Shown here one piece after another: positions 1 to 12,649 of a stretch of 64,000 bases of DNA. The stretch is taken from the NCBI GenBank assembly GCA_948144175.1, contig CANXME010000418.1, positions 1,301,001 through 1,365,000 on the forward strand, given 5' to 3'. Position 1 is the first letter of the stretch, and each line of letters opens with the position of its first letter. The stretch comes from Closterium sp. NIES-65 (Eukaryota; Streptophyta; Zygnematophyceae; Desmidiales; Closteriaceae). The translations under genes and the position numbers were made by a program. The notes beneath the pieces were generated by a model, which saw only the letters and a list, made by a program, of their open reading frames with translations, searched no databases and had not been told where the DNA came from.

Positions 1-621
1 GAGCCGCGACCCTACACCTACGAGAAGTTTCTGGCCATCTACTCTCATCGACGCGACTCGTCGAAGAAACTCACCGTGGAGCAAGAGGAAGAATTGGCGC
101 ACCGCGAAGCTGAGGAGCTTCGCCAGCAAAGCCTCGCAGAAGCACGTGGGACCTTCGCTTGCGCCACCTGGGGAGCTGAGGCTGAAGAAAGTGCCTCCAA
201 TGAAGGGGGGTGGGGGAGCGCTGGAGGATGGGGAACAAGTGACACTAGCAGCTGGGGAGACAACGTCGGAACCTGGGCCAACGCGAGCGACGGATGGGGC
301 GCCGCAACTAGCGCCGACAATAGCAGCTGGGGTACTTTCCGCGAAGAACGGAAGGGGGGAGAGGATGAAGCTGAGGAAACTGAGGCAACAACTGCAGTCG
401 TTCCTCTTGGTCGTCCCCTGCGTCACATTCCACTCGCACCACCTCCTCCTGACAACCCCCCGCGTCGCAATCCATGGGACACCATCATCTGGGGCAACGA
501 GCCGTAAACCCCGCGTTGCACCGTCTACGGACCTGCCCCTGAGCCACGCGAACCAACCTTCGTCCCTGGAACCATCCCCGGGACCAACATTCTGCTCTCT
601 GAGATTCGCGACAGAGAGTTC

Positions 622-3603
622 TTGGCGCTGATGCTGACTACCGCACCAGAAGAAGAAGAAGCAGAGGGAGTAGCAGCAGAACCTGCTCCTGTACCTGACG
701 AAGACCTTGAGGAAGCGCGCGCGCGCTACATGTCTACCTCCGGCTTTCGTGCTGACGATACTCTCTGGCACCAGCGCCTCGGACACCCTTCACGCGCGAC
801 ACTGAAAAACTGCATCGACGCAGGCGTCTTCGCTCCTAGCGCACTCCTGCGCCCTGATGGCTCCGAAGTGAGAGGCGTGACACATCCGTGCAACTGCACC
901 GTCTGCCCCGAAGCTGTGCTGAGCCACCAACCATTCCCGCTGCTCGAACCTGGAACAAACCGCTAACCCAAGCTACACAAGGTGTACAACGATTTCGTGA
1001 GCGTGGGGCATTGCGGAGTCGAGGACGAAATGTACACACTCACCTTCATCGACGCTGGAACGCGCTACGTGTGGGTCGTGAAAGTGGAGTCACGCGACAG
1101 AGCCTAGGAGTTGTTTCGCCTCTGGCTGGCGCACGCGGAGCGACAGTCTGGGAAGAAGCTGAAAATCTGGCAATCTGACGGCGCGGCAGAATTGAGGAGC
1201 AACCAGATGCAAACCTACCTCACGCAAAAGGGGATCGAGCACCACATTTCTCTCCCCTACGCACACCAGCAGCAAGGCGTAGCTGAGCGGACGAACCGCA
1301 CGCTAATGACGAAGGTGCGCGCGCTGATGAAGCAGTCGAAATTGCCACCGATCTACTGGACCTACGCGATGCACCACGCCGTGCGGGTGCACAACCTACT
1401 TTCGACCACCGCCATCACCGGCAATCTGTCCCCGCACGTCAAATGGACCGGGACCAAAGGAGATACCTCCATGTTGCGCGTATGGGGGTGCATGGTTCAA
1501 TACCGCCCGCCGACTTCAACCATCGGCAAATTCGCCAGCCGCGCACGCTGGGGGATCCATCTCGGCATCAGTCACGAGTACAAGGCGTGGATCGTGCTGG
1601 ACCTCCTCAGTCAAAAAATCGCTCACGCTCGCGACATCATCTTCTACGAGCGCCTCTTCCTCGACTAGTTCCGCCGCGACGAAGAAACGAACGCGAACCG
1701 TGTCTACGCGAACGATGGGCACAGCTACGCAACGCCCGAAGACGAAGCCGCTGCAACAATCTTGGAGCAGGACACGAGGGGCGAGTTCGTGTGGGAAGAA
1801 CAACGCAGCAGCGACGACGACGACGACGATTCCTCAGGAGGAGGAATGGGCGCAGCAGACGGAAGCAGAACAGGCGGAAGCGGCAGAGGCACAGCACCAT
1901 CAGCGCCTCCTGAACCAGAAAGCGATGACGACGACGTACAGGAAGTCATCCCGCAACGTCGCCACGACAGCACTATCTCAGGACTGTAGCTGCTCGGACT
2001 TCACACCGCAACTTCGAAGGCGCCACGTGTCATCGAGCCCCGAAATCCGAGCGAAGCTCTTTCTGGACCACACAGCAAGGAATGACATGAAGCAATGGAC
2101 GCAGAGATCAAGGCGCTGGAGTCACGAGACACCTGGGTGCTAATCGACCGCGCGGCGATCAAAGGCGCAAGAATCCTCTCGGGGAAGTGGGTCTTCCGCG
2201 TGAAAACCGCAGCGGACGGAACGATCGAGCGCTTCAAGACGCGTTGGGTGGTTCGCGGCTACGATCAGAGGCATGGCATCGACTTCGACCAGACGTTCGC
2301 CCCAGTTAGCCGCCATACCTCCGTTCGAATCCTGTTCGCCATTGCAGCTGCAAGGCACCTACCACTCCGCCATATCGATGTGAAGAACGCGTTCCTATAC
2401 GCGTTAGTGGACGCCATGATCTACGTGGAGCAGCTGCACACCTACGGCGAAGGGGACTCGCGCGTGTGCCAACTGTGCAAGTCACTCTACGGGATCAAAA
2501 AGGCTCCGAGGCTGTGGCAGCAGTACCTGCACAACATCCTGCTTGAAATCGGATTCAAGCAGATGCCGCACGATCCAGGGATGTATCGCCGCAAATTCCG
2601 CAGGGAATACATTCTCCTCACGGTGTACGTCGACGACCTGCTTTACACAGGCTCAAACAACGAGCTTCTCGAGCAGTTCGAGAAGGCCTTGGCGGGGCGC
2701 GTCGACATCACGTGCAACTACGAGGTGAAGCAGTTTCTAGGCCTCAACATCTCCTACGCGCCTGAGGCCATTCATCTCTCAGCGGCTAAGTACGCAGAGG
2801 AGTTAGGGAAGCGGTTCAACATTTCACCTGCTCCTCTCTTAACTCCCTACCAAACTCCCGGACTGAACCACAAACCCGACAACAAACCCCTATCCCCTGC
2901 TGGGATTCAGACGTACCAGCAGCAATTGGGATGCCTCCTCTTCGCCTCTGTCACCTGCAGGCCAGACCTCTCGTACATCGCCAGTCAGCTGGCGCAGTAC
3001 TCACGCAAACCAACGGCTGAGAATCTTTTGGATCTGCAGCGCGCCCTTCAGTTCTTCGTTTCAACGCCCAAGATTGGGCGGTGCTACTCAACTGCACCAA
3101 CTCCATCCTTCAACCTCATCGGCTATGTAGACGCCGATCACGCAGCAGACCCCAATAATCGTCGGTCCAGGACTGGCTTCCTGTTCCGACTCGAGCCAAC
3201 GGGACCAATCTCCTGGAACTCGCAGAAGCAGGAGCTGGTTGCCCTGTCGTCAGCCGAAGCGGAATTCATCGCAGCAACTGCAGTAGTTCGCGAAGGCCTC
3301 TACTTGTAGGAACTCCTACAAGAGGCGAAAATTCCAGCTTCGCCCACATTTCGCCTTCACTGCGACAACCAGAGCGCGATTCGCATCGTGAACAAACCTG
3401 GTTTCATCAACCGCACCAAGCACATTGCACTGCGGTACTTCTTCGTGAAGGATGAGGTGGACAAGGGCAAGGTCAACTTGACCTTCTGCCCGACCGGTGA
3501 CATGGCAGCATACTTCCTCACGAAGCGACTGCCACGCCAGCAGTATCAGCACTGCTCCGAACTCAGCGGCGTGGTCAAGCAGGTCAAGTCGAGCTACGGC
3601 TAG
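622..3603 (+). pseudogene. Broken copia gag-pol remains of element A
   Basis: Polyprotein remains of element A. Recognisable parts are the GAG-pre-integrase motif (WHQRLGHPS, with CTVC downstream), the integrase core with its DGAAE and HHISLPYAHQQQGVAERTNRT segments, the RVT_2 reverse transcriptase (WVFRVK, FAPVSRHTS, VYVDDLLY) and the copia RNase H end (ADHAADPNNRRSRTG, HIALRYFFVKDE). These motifs are diagnostic of the Ty1/copia (Pseudoviridae) family. The reading frame is interrupted several times, so it is treated as a fossil. Confidence 0.88.
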
Positions 3604-3616
3604 GAGTGAAGGGGGG

Positions 3617-3956
3617 TGTTACGAATAGTAATACTTGAATATTGTTGTGCACTCGTCACCGCATCAAAGAGAAGCACACAGTATCGCGAATGAACGCGAA
3701 GCGTCAGACGGTTGGAATCGACTCGAAGCATCAGACAGTTGGGACGCATCTGGACCATCAGAGCAGACAGCATCAAGCAGCTGCAGGCAGGATGGTTTCG
3801 GCGGGAACAGTTTCGTAATTGTTCGCGCCGCACGGTTGGGAATGTATTTGAATAAGGGAATGTACCCCTTAGAGTACATGGCTAGCTAGGTCGTTTCATC
3901 TCCGCTGTACTCATATTTATATTTGCTGTATTTGCATGTTTTAAATCATCTCAAAG
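3617..3956 (+). repeat. 3' LTR of element A, part 1
   Basis: First 340 bases of A's 3' LTR. It is about 90% alike, by eye, to the reverse complement of the solo LTR at 53,731-54,181. It ends in the target duplication CAAAG (3,952-3,956) made by the insertion of element C. Confidence 0.9.
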
Positions 3957-4085
3957 TGAGAAACTTAGAACGAGAATGGATTGACTAAGGAATGAAAGTG
4001 ATACAAATATGCAACCCTAGAATTGTGTACCCCTTAGTATCTAACCCGCTACAGCTTACACAGGCTAGATCATATAAGTTTGACA
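3957..4085 (-). repeat. 3' LTR of element C (129 bp)
   Basis: Short LTR with TG...CA ends in element sense. All 62 bases shared with the 5' LTR copy are identical as read; the 5' copy lacks 67 internal bases. It resembles the E LTR around the segments ending CATATTTGTA and CTTTCATTC. Confidence 0.88.
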
Positions 4086-4153
4086 CACCCCCATAGGCAA
4101 AGTGGGGGAGAACAAGGGGTCACAAGACCAGTCAAGCAAAGCAAGGCACAGCA

Positions 4154-4363
4154 TGTCAGAATGTATTTGTTGTCTAGCCTGTAGTGGGGTACTCTGTAAT
4201 GAGTACAACCCAATTTAGGGTATTGTACTTGTATCCCAAGTCTTGCTAGTGAACCCACTTCTCTTTCAAAAACCTCTCGATACTTTTCTCCTTACCCTCG
4301 AACTCGATCACTAAGGCACCTAAACTATGGCTACTAAGCCCACCCTTGCTTAAGATTTTCACA
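4154..4363 (+). repeat. 5' LTR of element B
   Basis: 210 bp, TG...CA ends, 4 substitutions from the second copy at 6,182-6,391. Confidence 0.93.
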
Positions 4364-4423
4364 TGGTATTCAGAGCAGGTACCTTCCTGCTGCCTTCTTG
4401 CTTCTGCTGCCTATCGTCCTGCC

Positions 4424-4447
4424 GCGCGCCTCGGGCGCGCGGCGATT
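4424..4447 (+). other. Post-primer-site hairpin of element B
   Basis: A near-perfect GC hairpin, CCGCGCGCC-TCG-GGCGCGCGG, 60 bases after the primer site. Similar hairpins occur at the same place in C, D and E. A packaging or dimerisation signal is an inference. Confidence 0.6.
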
Positions 4448-4774
4448 TTCTGCCCGTAACCGCCGTGCGCCTTGGGGCGCGCGGCGGGTTCCTACCTCGT
4501 CGCGGCGTCTTGGGGGCCCGCGCACTGGCCCCGACCGTCGCCTCGTCGCGGCGTTTTGGGGGCCCGCACGCAGGTCCCTCCCGTCGCCTTGTCGCGGCAC
4601 TTTTGGGGCCCGCGAGCCGGCCCCTCCCGTTGCCTCGTCGCGGCGCCTTAGGGGCCTGCGCGCGGTCCCCTCTCGTCGCCCGTCGAGGCACTTTCGGGGA
4701 CCCGCGCGGCTCCCTAGCACGTCGCCCTTCAGGGCACAATGGGGGCCGCGCCCTTCCCCTCCCCTCCCTCCTAC

Positions 4775-5595
4775 TTTCCGCTGCAGCAGCAGCCCCTGGA
4801 GCAGCCGCCCCAGCAGCAGCAGCCCCTGGAGCAGCCACCCCAGCAGCAGCAGCCCCTGGAGCCGCCGCTACTGCAGCAGCCGCCTCAGCAGCAGCAGCCC
4901 CTGGAGCAGCAGCAGCAGCCCCTGGAGCAGCCGCCCCAGCAACAGCAGCCCCTGGAGCAACCGCCCCAGCAGCAGCAGCACCTGGAGCAGCCGCCCCAGC
5001 AGCAGCAGCCCCTGGAGCAGCCGCCCTAGCAGCAGCAGCCCCTGGAGCAGCCGCCCCAGTAGCAGCTGCCCTAGCAGCAGCAGCCCTTGGAGCTGCCGCC
5101 CCAGCAGGAGCAGCCCCAGCAGCAGCAGCCCCTGGAGCAGCCGCCCCAGCACCAGCAGCACCTGGAGCAGCCGCCCCAACAGCAGCAGCACCTGGAGCAG
5201 CCGCCCCAGCAGCAGCAGCCCCTGGAGCAGCCACCCCAGCAGCAGCCGCCCCAGCAACAGCAGCCCCTGAAGCAGCCGCCCGAGTAGCAGCCGCCCCAGC
5301 AGCAGTAGCCCCTGGAGCACCCGCCCCAGCAGCAGCAGCCCCTGGAGCTGCTGGCCCAGCAGCAGCCGCCCCAGCAGGAGCAGCCCCAGCAGCAGCAGCC
5401 CCTGGAGCAGCCGCCCCAGCAGCAGCCGCCCCAGCAGGAGCAGCCCCAGCAGCAGCAGCCCCTAGAGCAGCCGCCCCAGCAGCAGCAGCACCTGGAGCAG
5501 CCGCCCCAGCAGCAGCAGCCCCTGGAGCAGCCGCCCCAGCAGCAACAGCCCCTGGAGCAGCCCCCCCAACAGCAGCCGCCCCTGGCCCCTGCAGC
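4775..5595 (+). repeat. 30-bp minisatellite in element B
   Basis: About 27 imperfect copies of a 30-base unit of the form CCCCTGGAGCAGCCGCCCCAG followed by CAG triplets. All six frames give low-complexity Pro/Gln/Ala/Ser/Leu strings, so the long open frames here are not evidence of a gene. Confidence 0.9.
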
Positions 5596-6181
5596 AGCCG
5601 CTCCTGGACCCGGTGCAGCCGTGGGGGGTGAGTGTAGGGGTGATGGTTGTGGGGGTGTCGATTGTTCGTGCCGTCCCCTCCTCCTCCTCCTCCTCCTTCG
5701 TCTCCCACTGCTGCAGCTCTCGTTGAGGGGGGTGGATGTGTGGGAGTCTGGGGTTTAGGGTTTAAAGGGGTGCTTTGGGTGTAGGGCTAGGGTTTGAGCA
5801 GGGGGTGTGTGAGAGGGGCGTTGGGCAGCTGGGGGAGGTTGAGTGGAGGCAGCAGTCTTGTCGTTAGCAGCAGCAGCAATCCGGAGGCTACAATCTCCGG
5901 TAGTCGCCAGTCGTCCGTGGGTCCATTGCTCGTCTGCCGCTACTTCTAGCCGCGAGGCCAGTTACTCCAGTAGTCCGGAGCGCTGTTCCGATAGCCACTG
6001 AGCCAGCAGCTTGTCTGTGTGACTGCAGCGTCAGCAGTCACCTCCCATCTTCTCTCCCCCACAGTCTCTCCTCCTCCTCACTTGCCCTATGTGATTAGCT
6101 CTAGCCTTACTTACCTATTGTGTACTCTTGCTCTATGCTTGCTCACTGTGCTGATTACACCCCACTCTGGCTATGGGGGTG

Positions 6182-6391
6182 TGTCAGAATGTATTTGCTG
6201 TCTAGCCTGCAGTGGGGTACTCTGTAATGAGTACAACCCAATTTAGGGTATTGTACTTGTATTCCAACTCTTGCTAGTGAACCCACTTCTCTTTCAAAAA
6301 CCTCTCGATACTTTTCTCCTTACCCTCGAACTCGATCACTAAGGCACCTAAACTATGGCTACTAAGCCCACCCTTGCTTAAGATTTTCACA
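6182..6391 (+). repeat. 3' LTR of element B
   Basis: 210 bp, preceded directly by the purine tract CTATGGGGGTG. Confidence 0.93.
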
Positions 6392-6540
6392 AAGCAAGCT
6401 CAGGAAGGATCACAACGTCACCACACATTCTGAGCACAAGTTCAAGGCCACAAGGCCAGTTCACATGCATGAGTACACACATATATATAACGCTAAACAA
6501 GCAAGAGCAGGTATATATATATGTAACAGTACAAGCAAGG

Positions 6541-8055
6541 TCAGGAAGTGAGCAAGTGAGGTAAGGTAGGTACAAGACCTAACAGAGTACAAAAGCGCTG
6601 ATGGTCACAAGGCGCAAGTGCCTTGGTGAAGATATCAGTAGTGTTGGCCTCAGAGGCCACGTAAGCAAGGCGCAGCTGACCACGCTGCTGAAGCTCACGA
6701 GCAAGGAAGTAGCGAAGAGCGATGTGCTTCGTTTTGTGCTCCAGTCTATGCTCCCGAAACAAGGCCAGCATAGCCTTGTTGTCTACATACAGATTTGGAG
6801 GAGAACGAGGCGGCTCTCCTAGGTCAGTCAGCAGGTAGGTGAGCCAGCGTAGCTCCTGTGCAGCCATGGCCCCTGCGTAGATCTCAGCCTCACAACTTGA
6901 GCCGAGAACAGAAGACGAGCGGGTAGACCGCCACGAAACAGAGCCAGAACCAAGGCTGAAGGTGTAACCCTGTGACGACCGCTGCGTAGCCTGGTCGTCA
7001 GCCCAAGAAGCGTCTGCGTGACCAGTGAGGACCACTGGACTCCACCCTCCAAGCACAAGCCCCATGCGCGACGTACTGCACAAGTAGCGCAACACCCTCT
7101 TTGCTGCAGCCATGTGCTCTGGCCTGTGTCTCCCAGGAGCAACATAGCGTGCCAGAATGCTAAGAGGGTATGCAAGGTCAGGCCGAGTGCAGGTCATCAT
7201 GTATATGAGGCAGCCAACAAGCTCTGGGTACGGGCCACTCGACTCTACGGACTCATCCGAAGGCAGAGCTGAGAGCGAGTGGCGAGTAGGCAGAGGAGTG
7301 GCCTGAGGCGAGGAGTACGTGAAGCCGAAGCGCTGAAGGACCTGCTGCACCATGTGTGACTGAGTCAGGGTAATGGTGCGCTGTGCTCTGTCCCGGGTGA
7401 TCTGCAAGCCAAGGTAGCTGCGCGGTTCACCCAGGTCTGTGCACGTGTGTCTTTTCTGCAGCTCGGACTTCACGTGGACGAGTCCAGCAGTGTCAGCTGT
7501 GGCGAAGACCAAGTCGTCGACGTACACGAGGATGTAGAACGGCGGCAAAAAAGTGTCGGTGCGCAGAAACAGCGACGGGTTGGCAGTAGAAGAAGCAAAC
7601 CCAAGAGCCGCAAGTGTAGTCCTCAGTGTGTCATGCCACTCACGAGGTGCCTGGCGGAGACTGTAGACTGGCCGCCGGAGGCTCCACTGGGTACTAGGAG
7701 GAAAAGACCCAGTAAAGCCAGGTGGACGGCGCAGCCAGATCACCTCGTGCAGGCTGCCCTGCAAGAAAGCAGTGCTGAAGTCAAGAGAGTGAAGCTCGTA
7801 GTCACGGTGAGCGGCTATGTGCAGCAGTACCCAAAGAGTGGTCATCTTCGGGGTGGGAGAGAAGGTCTGAAAGTAGTCAACTCCCTGCCGCTGACTGAAG
7901 CCACGAGCCACGTAGCGCGCCTTGAAGACAGGCGGAGAACCCGGCGGCCGCTTCACCCTGAAAATCCACATGCCACTGACGATGTTCGCCCCAGGAGGGG
8001 GAACCTCGTCGACGTAGGTGCCTGTGGACTTCCAGGAAGCCATCTCTACATCCAT
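6541..8055 (-). pseudogene. RT-RNase H part of element C
   Basis: A 504-codon open stretch holding the copia RVT_2 reverse transcriptase and RNase H. Visible landmarks are FRVKRPPGSPPVFKARYVAR, DFSTAFLQG, LVYVDDLVFA (catalytic YVDD), TRPDLAYP, the RNase H segment ADASWADDQATQRSSQGY, and the terminal TKHIALRYFLARE. It is the best-preserved part of C; the element as a whole is broken. Confidence 0.9.
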
Positions 8056-8067
8056 GGCTGCCTGCCA

Positions 8068-9594
8068 CTAAGAGGAGTAGGGACCCTCTATCGCCTCCGT
8101 GTAAGAGCGCAGAGTCGGGATGTCTAGTGCATCCGGGTCTCCCTCAGAGGCAAGCAGTATGGACACAAGATGAGGTGAAGCAGTAGCAAAGCACTTGAAC
8201 TCCTCCGGCCTGTCCTCAAGGACGTCCGTGCCAAGGGCACACTCACCCCTAACAGACGGAGGACAGACAGACTCAGACTCAGCGACAAGACTAGCAGCGT
8301 AGTCTAGGCGACAGCGAGCAGCGAAGTCGACAAGCTCAGAAACTAAGGCAGACGCAGCAGCGGACTCAAAGGAAGGGTCACTGACGACAGTAGCAAGGAG
8401 ACGCGTGACAGTAGGACTGACAGCACAAAGGGAGTCCGACTCTTGGTCAGGAAGAATAGAAAGAGAGGACTCAGGGTGAGATTGCCAAGGGGCACGCAGC
8501 GGAGCAGTGGAGGGACGCAGAGACATCCGGTGCGTGCCGGGGGCAGGGGGAGGACGCTGACGCGAACCACGACTACTAGTGCGCGCAGCACGGATAGGCG
8601 ACGCAGGACGAGACGCAGGCTCACGACGCTCAGCAAGAACTCAAGTAGGACCAGTGTAGGGAGAAGGAGCAGGCAGAGGAGAGCTAGGGTGTAACTGTGA
8701 CTCGGACTAGACAGGCAGTGGACACTCTAAGGGAGGAGCCGGACTAGCAGAGGGCGGAAGACCAAGAACCTGCTCAAGTAGCGGAACGAAGTACGGCCGC
8801 GGCCGCTCAGCACCACTAGCACCAGAAGGGACAGCACCACCACCCCGAACGACAGCACCAGCGCCAGCGGCACCCCCAGCTCCAGCAGTGCCAACTCCAG
8901 TACCCTCAGAGGCACTAGCACGAGAGGCACCCTCAGCGCCAACACCCCCAGCAGCTCCAGCTCCAGCCGGACCACCAGAAGACGCAGCGGGTCCAGCTCC
9001 AGCACCCTCAGTAGCACCGACGCCCGCAGCACCACCATCTCCAGTACGAGAAGCACCCGCAGGCCCAGAAGCTCCAGTACTCCCAGTACGAGCACCTCCG
9101 GGACCCGCGGCACAAGCACCCTCAGCAGCAGCAGAACCTCCAGCACCCGCAGCACCTCCAGCTCCAGCAGCTCGCCTCCTGCGCCGGGCAAACCACTCAT
9201 GCAGCTCCTGTGGAGAGAGTAGCTCACGCCGGGACGAAGTACCCGAAGAACCTCCAGGCCCAACACCGTCAGACGCCACACGAGCAGGTCCAATACCCTC
9301 AGACTCCGCACCCCCAGACGCAGCACCCCCAGGCTCAGCACCCCCAGGCGTAGCACCCCTAGGCTCAGCACCCCCAGGCGCAGCACCCCCAGAGTCAGCA
9401 CCCCCAGACTCAGTAACCCCACGCCCAGCACCTCCAGAGTCAGCACCCCCAGACCCAGCACCCGCAGGCTCAGCAACCCTAGTAGCACCAGAGAAAACAG
9501 CTACCTCGACAGGGTCGACTGCGTCTACCTGAGACACACCTAAGGGGGCAGGACCCTGAGGGGGGGAGGGGTCTACCGGAGGGGGACCTGGCAT
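8068..9594 (-). pseudogene. Low-complexity linker part of element C pol
   Basis: Region between integrase and RT, rich in Gly, Ala, Pro and Ser codons built from short repeats (GGAxxGGAxS). Such variable linkers are common between IN and RT in copia polyproteins. It belongs to the fossil C. Confidence 0.7.
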
Positions 9595-9619
9595 AAGGAA
9601 GAGTGGCGGGGGGGGGGGG

Positions 9620-10499
9620 GGAGGGACGCAGTGCGGTAGGAGAAGAGACAGTAGTAGGGAACCGACTCGTCAAACGTGACGTCCTAGGAGGACAGAACAC
9701 GGCGCGAGGTGGGGTGGTAGAACTGCCAGCCCGGCGCGTCAGGGCGGAAGCCAAGGAAGACGCAGGGAACAGCACGAGGGGACAGCTTGTCCGCAGACAA
9801 GTCGCGGACGAACGCCCGAGATCCCCAGACATGGAACGCAGACGCATCGCCAACCTTCCCCGTCCACAGCAAAGCAGGGGAGGTCTCCGGCATGGAGACC
9901 CGGGGCTGAAGGTTGATCTATTGCGCCGCGTATCGAACCGCAAACGGCCGCAGAAAATGGGGGGCAGCCACATGGACCATGGACGTACGAGCGACGTCCA
10001 TGACCATGCCAATGCGGCGCTCAGCAATCCCATTCTGCTGCGAAGAGTCCGGAAGCGTGAACGTCTGGCGGATGCCTCGTGCACGACAAAATGCTCGCAG
10101 AAGATCCGAGGAGAACTCTCCGCCTCTCTCAGAGTGCAGACGCAGAACCAGAAAGTCCGAGCCGGAACTCTCTCTGAGCTTGAGACGAGCTGCGCGGATC
10201 CAGGCGATCAACACCTCAGTGACCTCACCCTTGATGCGCAAGGGGAAGACTGTGGTGTAACGCGAGTAGTCATCAACCACCAGCAGGAAGTAACGCTCGT
10301 GACCCTGTCCACGGACGCGGGCTGGGCCCCACACGTCCATGTGAAGCGTCTGCAGCGGAGCCTCTGTCGGAGGAAACTCAGAGGAGTGAGGAGCAGCGCG
10401 CTGCCGCCCCTCGACGCAGGGAACGCAGGTGGGGGCAGGCCCCGGAGGAAGGGGAGGGAGGGACCGGGGGAGACGAGAGACAAGGACACGGGAGGCCAT
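9620..10499 (-). pseudogene. Integrase part of element C
   Basis: Matches the copia integrase core: LQTLHMDVWGP, FLLVVDDYSRYTTVFPLR, LHSERGGEFSS and the downstream SQQNGIAERRIG segment. The order and spacing agree with element E at the right edge of the window. Confidence 0.85.
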
Positions 10500-10502
10500 G
10501 CC

Positions 10503-12513
10503 TCAAAGACGAGGCAGGGAGGGGTGACCAATGCGGTGGTGCCAGAGGAGAGTCTGGTGAGACAGGAGACGACACGAGCAGGGGGCAGAGTCAGGACCAG
10601 ACCTGGACGCCGCAGCAAACACCTGACCCGACGCGGCTACCTGAGCAGACTCAGCGACCGGAGGAGACTCAGTAGTCAGTGTGTACAGGCTCGACCCCGG
10701 CTGAAGGGTAAACGTGGCCAAGTGACGGCCCGTCCGAGCATAGGTACAGTGGGTCACTCGCTGACTCGCAGGATTGAACTGGTGAACCCCTCCATCCTGA
10801 AGGTCAGCACCACTCACCAAGTTCGTAGAGAACGAGGGGAGGTAAAGACCCGACAGGGTGCCAGAAGGGGCCGCCGGATACGGTAGAACAGTGGAGTAGT
10901 GGGCAAGGACAGGACCCCCAGAAGGGTCTGCCAGGGAGACTGCCACTGGCCGACTAAGCAGCGTAAGCGTGGTGCGGTCTCGAAAGAAGGAGCGGGAAGC
11001 ACCCGAGTCAGGGGTGAAGGTGTGGGTGGCTAGAGCCGACGCGGTACCTGAGAGCGCTGACTCACCAGCACCTGGGGCAGCAGTCTCACCGGCACCTAGA
11101 GCAGCAGCCTCAATGCCCGGGTCAGGCGGAAAACACCGGTAACAGTCACCCTTATCACTAATAGTCACAGCACACATTGCGACAAGAATAGCATCATAAT
11201 CAAGTTCAAAGATCGCAACACCCGCCCTAAACAGCTCGCCCCAGCGAGGGATCTCAGTAGCGTCGGGGAACTGATGACGCCAAGCGTCCGTCAGGCGGCC
11301 GAAGCAGTGCTGGGTGGAGTGCAGGCCCCCACACTGCTCACCCGTGCGGTCGCCTGTACATAGAACGTAGGTACAGGGGCCAGCACCCCCACCCCGCTGA
11401 CGAGCAGTGTACCACTCACGAAGCTGCTGTGGGGAAGGAGTCTCACGAGTGCCCTGCTGCTGCTACTGCTGCTGGCGCTGACCACCACCGGAGCCGACCC
11501 TCTGCGAAGAGCCGCCCCGACCAGCTCCACCTCCGCCGCCGCTACCTCCACCACCGCCACCACCTCCACCACCTCCGCTCGCACCGCCACCACCGCCGCC
11601 TCCTCCGCCTCCACTGCCGCCACTAGTGCCCCCACTCCTGCCACCACTCCCACCGCCACCCCCACCACCTCTGCCGCCTCCACCGCCGCCTCCGCTGCCC
11701 CCGCCAGCTCCTCCAGCGCCCTTGCCCCCCTTGCCCTTGCCTGAGCGGCGTCTCCCGCTAGGGGCAGACGCCGCGCCGACCGACTCAAGACCAACGAGGT
11801 CGGCCACAGCAGCAGAGGCAACAGAGGGCAAGAGGGGGGAGGGGGAGCACCCCTCAAAGACAGGGGTACGAGGGTCACCACGAGAGGCTCCTATAGCGAC
11901 GATACTCTTTTGTGCTGCTAGGAGGCGCTCCTCGAGGAGGTCAATGGTGAGGGTGGTGGGGCAAACAGAGAGGAACTGGTCCCTGACTGAGCGAAGGGTG
12001 TCAAGGAGCCGGGTGACTATGTAGTAGAGGGTGATGTACATAGGGGGGGGGGTTCTTAGCGCAGAACTCAGCAGGAAGTGCAGCGCGGTAGCAAATGTCA
12101 CTAGTGCGAAGGTGCGTAATGAGGTCAGCGACTGTGGGAAAAGCGGCGAGGTCAGGGAAGAGGTACGGCAGTATGAGGCGGCTAAGGGCAGCAGTGGCAG
12201 GGGAATAGTAGCGTGCAACGACAGCGTCGTACAAGGTCTTAGCACTCTTGTACTGACTAAAATGCGTGTGCTCAGCGGTCGGTAAGTGGCGGCGCACAGC
12301 AAGGCGAGCAGCAGCATCGCGCGTGGCCCACTGTGAGCGAACAGTGGCGTCAGCATTAGCAGCAGGGGCAGGAGAGGCACCAGAGGTGAGGTCAAACAGG
12401 GAGAGACCGTCTGCCCTATCGCACTGTAGGAAAAGCTGCAGATGATCTACCCAGACCTCAAAGTCAACAGCCCGACCCTCAGCATCAAAGGTGAGAACAC
12501 TGGGGGTGGCCAT
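10503..12513 (-). pseudogene. gag, protease and GAG-pre-integrase part of element C
   Basis: The gag start (MATPSVLTFDAEGRA at 12,513) is nearly the same as E's gag start. It is followed by the gag helical domain, a poly-Gly stretch (about 11,520-11,720), a Cys/His segment, a DSGASRSFF protease motif (about 11,000) and a GAG-pre-integrase WHHRIGHPS motif (about 10,530). The coding is broken. Confidence 0.85.
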
Positions 12514-12649
12514 GACAACAGCAGACAGACAGTGAGCACAGCGGGGTAGGGCAGTGCAGTGGCAGAGGCGTTGCGCTTACCAGGCAAGGGAGATGGTCCG
12601 AGGCAGGCCGGCAGGGACAGGGCCGCTACTGCATCGACGGCGGCGTCTC

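Larger units (their letters stand above)
1..3956 (+). mobile_element. Ty1/copia element A, internal region and first part of 3' LTR (left end outside window)
   Basis: Copia-type LTR retrotransposon fossil read on the plus strand. The parts follow copia order: gag end and GAG-pre-integrase (about 620-960), integrase core (about 1,030-1,670), reverse transcriptase with a YVDD box (about 2,095-3,000) and RNase H (about 3,110-3,600). A purine tract at 3,608-3,616 precedes the 3' LTR, which starts with TGTTACGAATAG at 3,617. Element C splits the LTR at 3,956; the rest resumes at 14,876-14,981. The 5' LTR is outside the window, so no LTR age can be given. The coding part is broken in several places. 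Its protein is closest within the window to element F, but their LTRs differ. Confidence 0.9.
4154..6391 (+). mobile_element. Non-autonomous LTR element B (LARD/TRIM-like)
   Basis: Two 210-bp LTRs (TGTCAGAATG...TTTTCACA) at 4,154-4,363 and 6,182-6,391 flank about 1.8 kb without gag or pol. Next to the first LTR is a primer site beginning TGGTATTCAGAGCAGG (4,364), an initiator-Met type. The purine tract TATGGGGGTG precedes the second LTR. I count 4 differences between the LTRs, about 98% identity, so insertion is recent. Flanks CAGCA and AAGCA match at 4 of 5 bases. It lies inside the 3' untranslated part of element C. The LTR core resembles those of C and E, so C/E-type machinery is a likely helper. 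Confidence 0.93.

Noticed and set aside
4359-5708. Long Ala/Gly/Pro frames on both strands
   Set aside because: Products of the 30-bp minisatellite in element B; open in several frames at once.
5755-5775. GGGTTTAGGGTTTA, plant-type telomere repeat
   Set aside because: Only two units, inside LTR element B; too short to be telomeric or a healed break.
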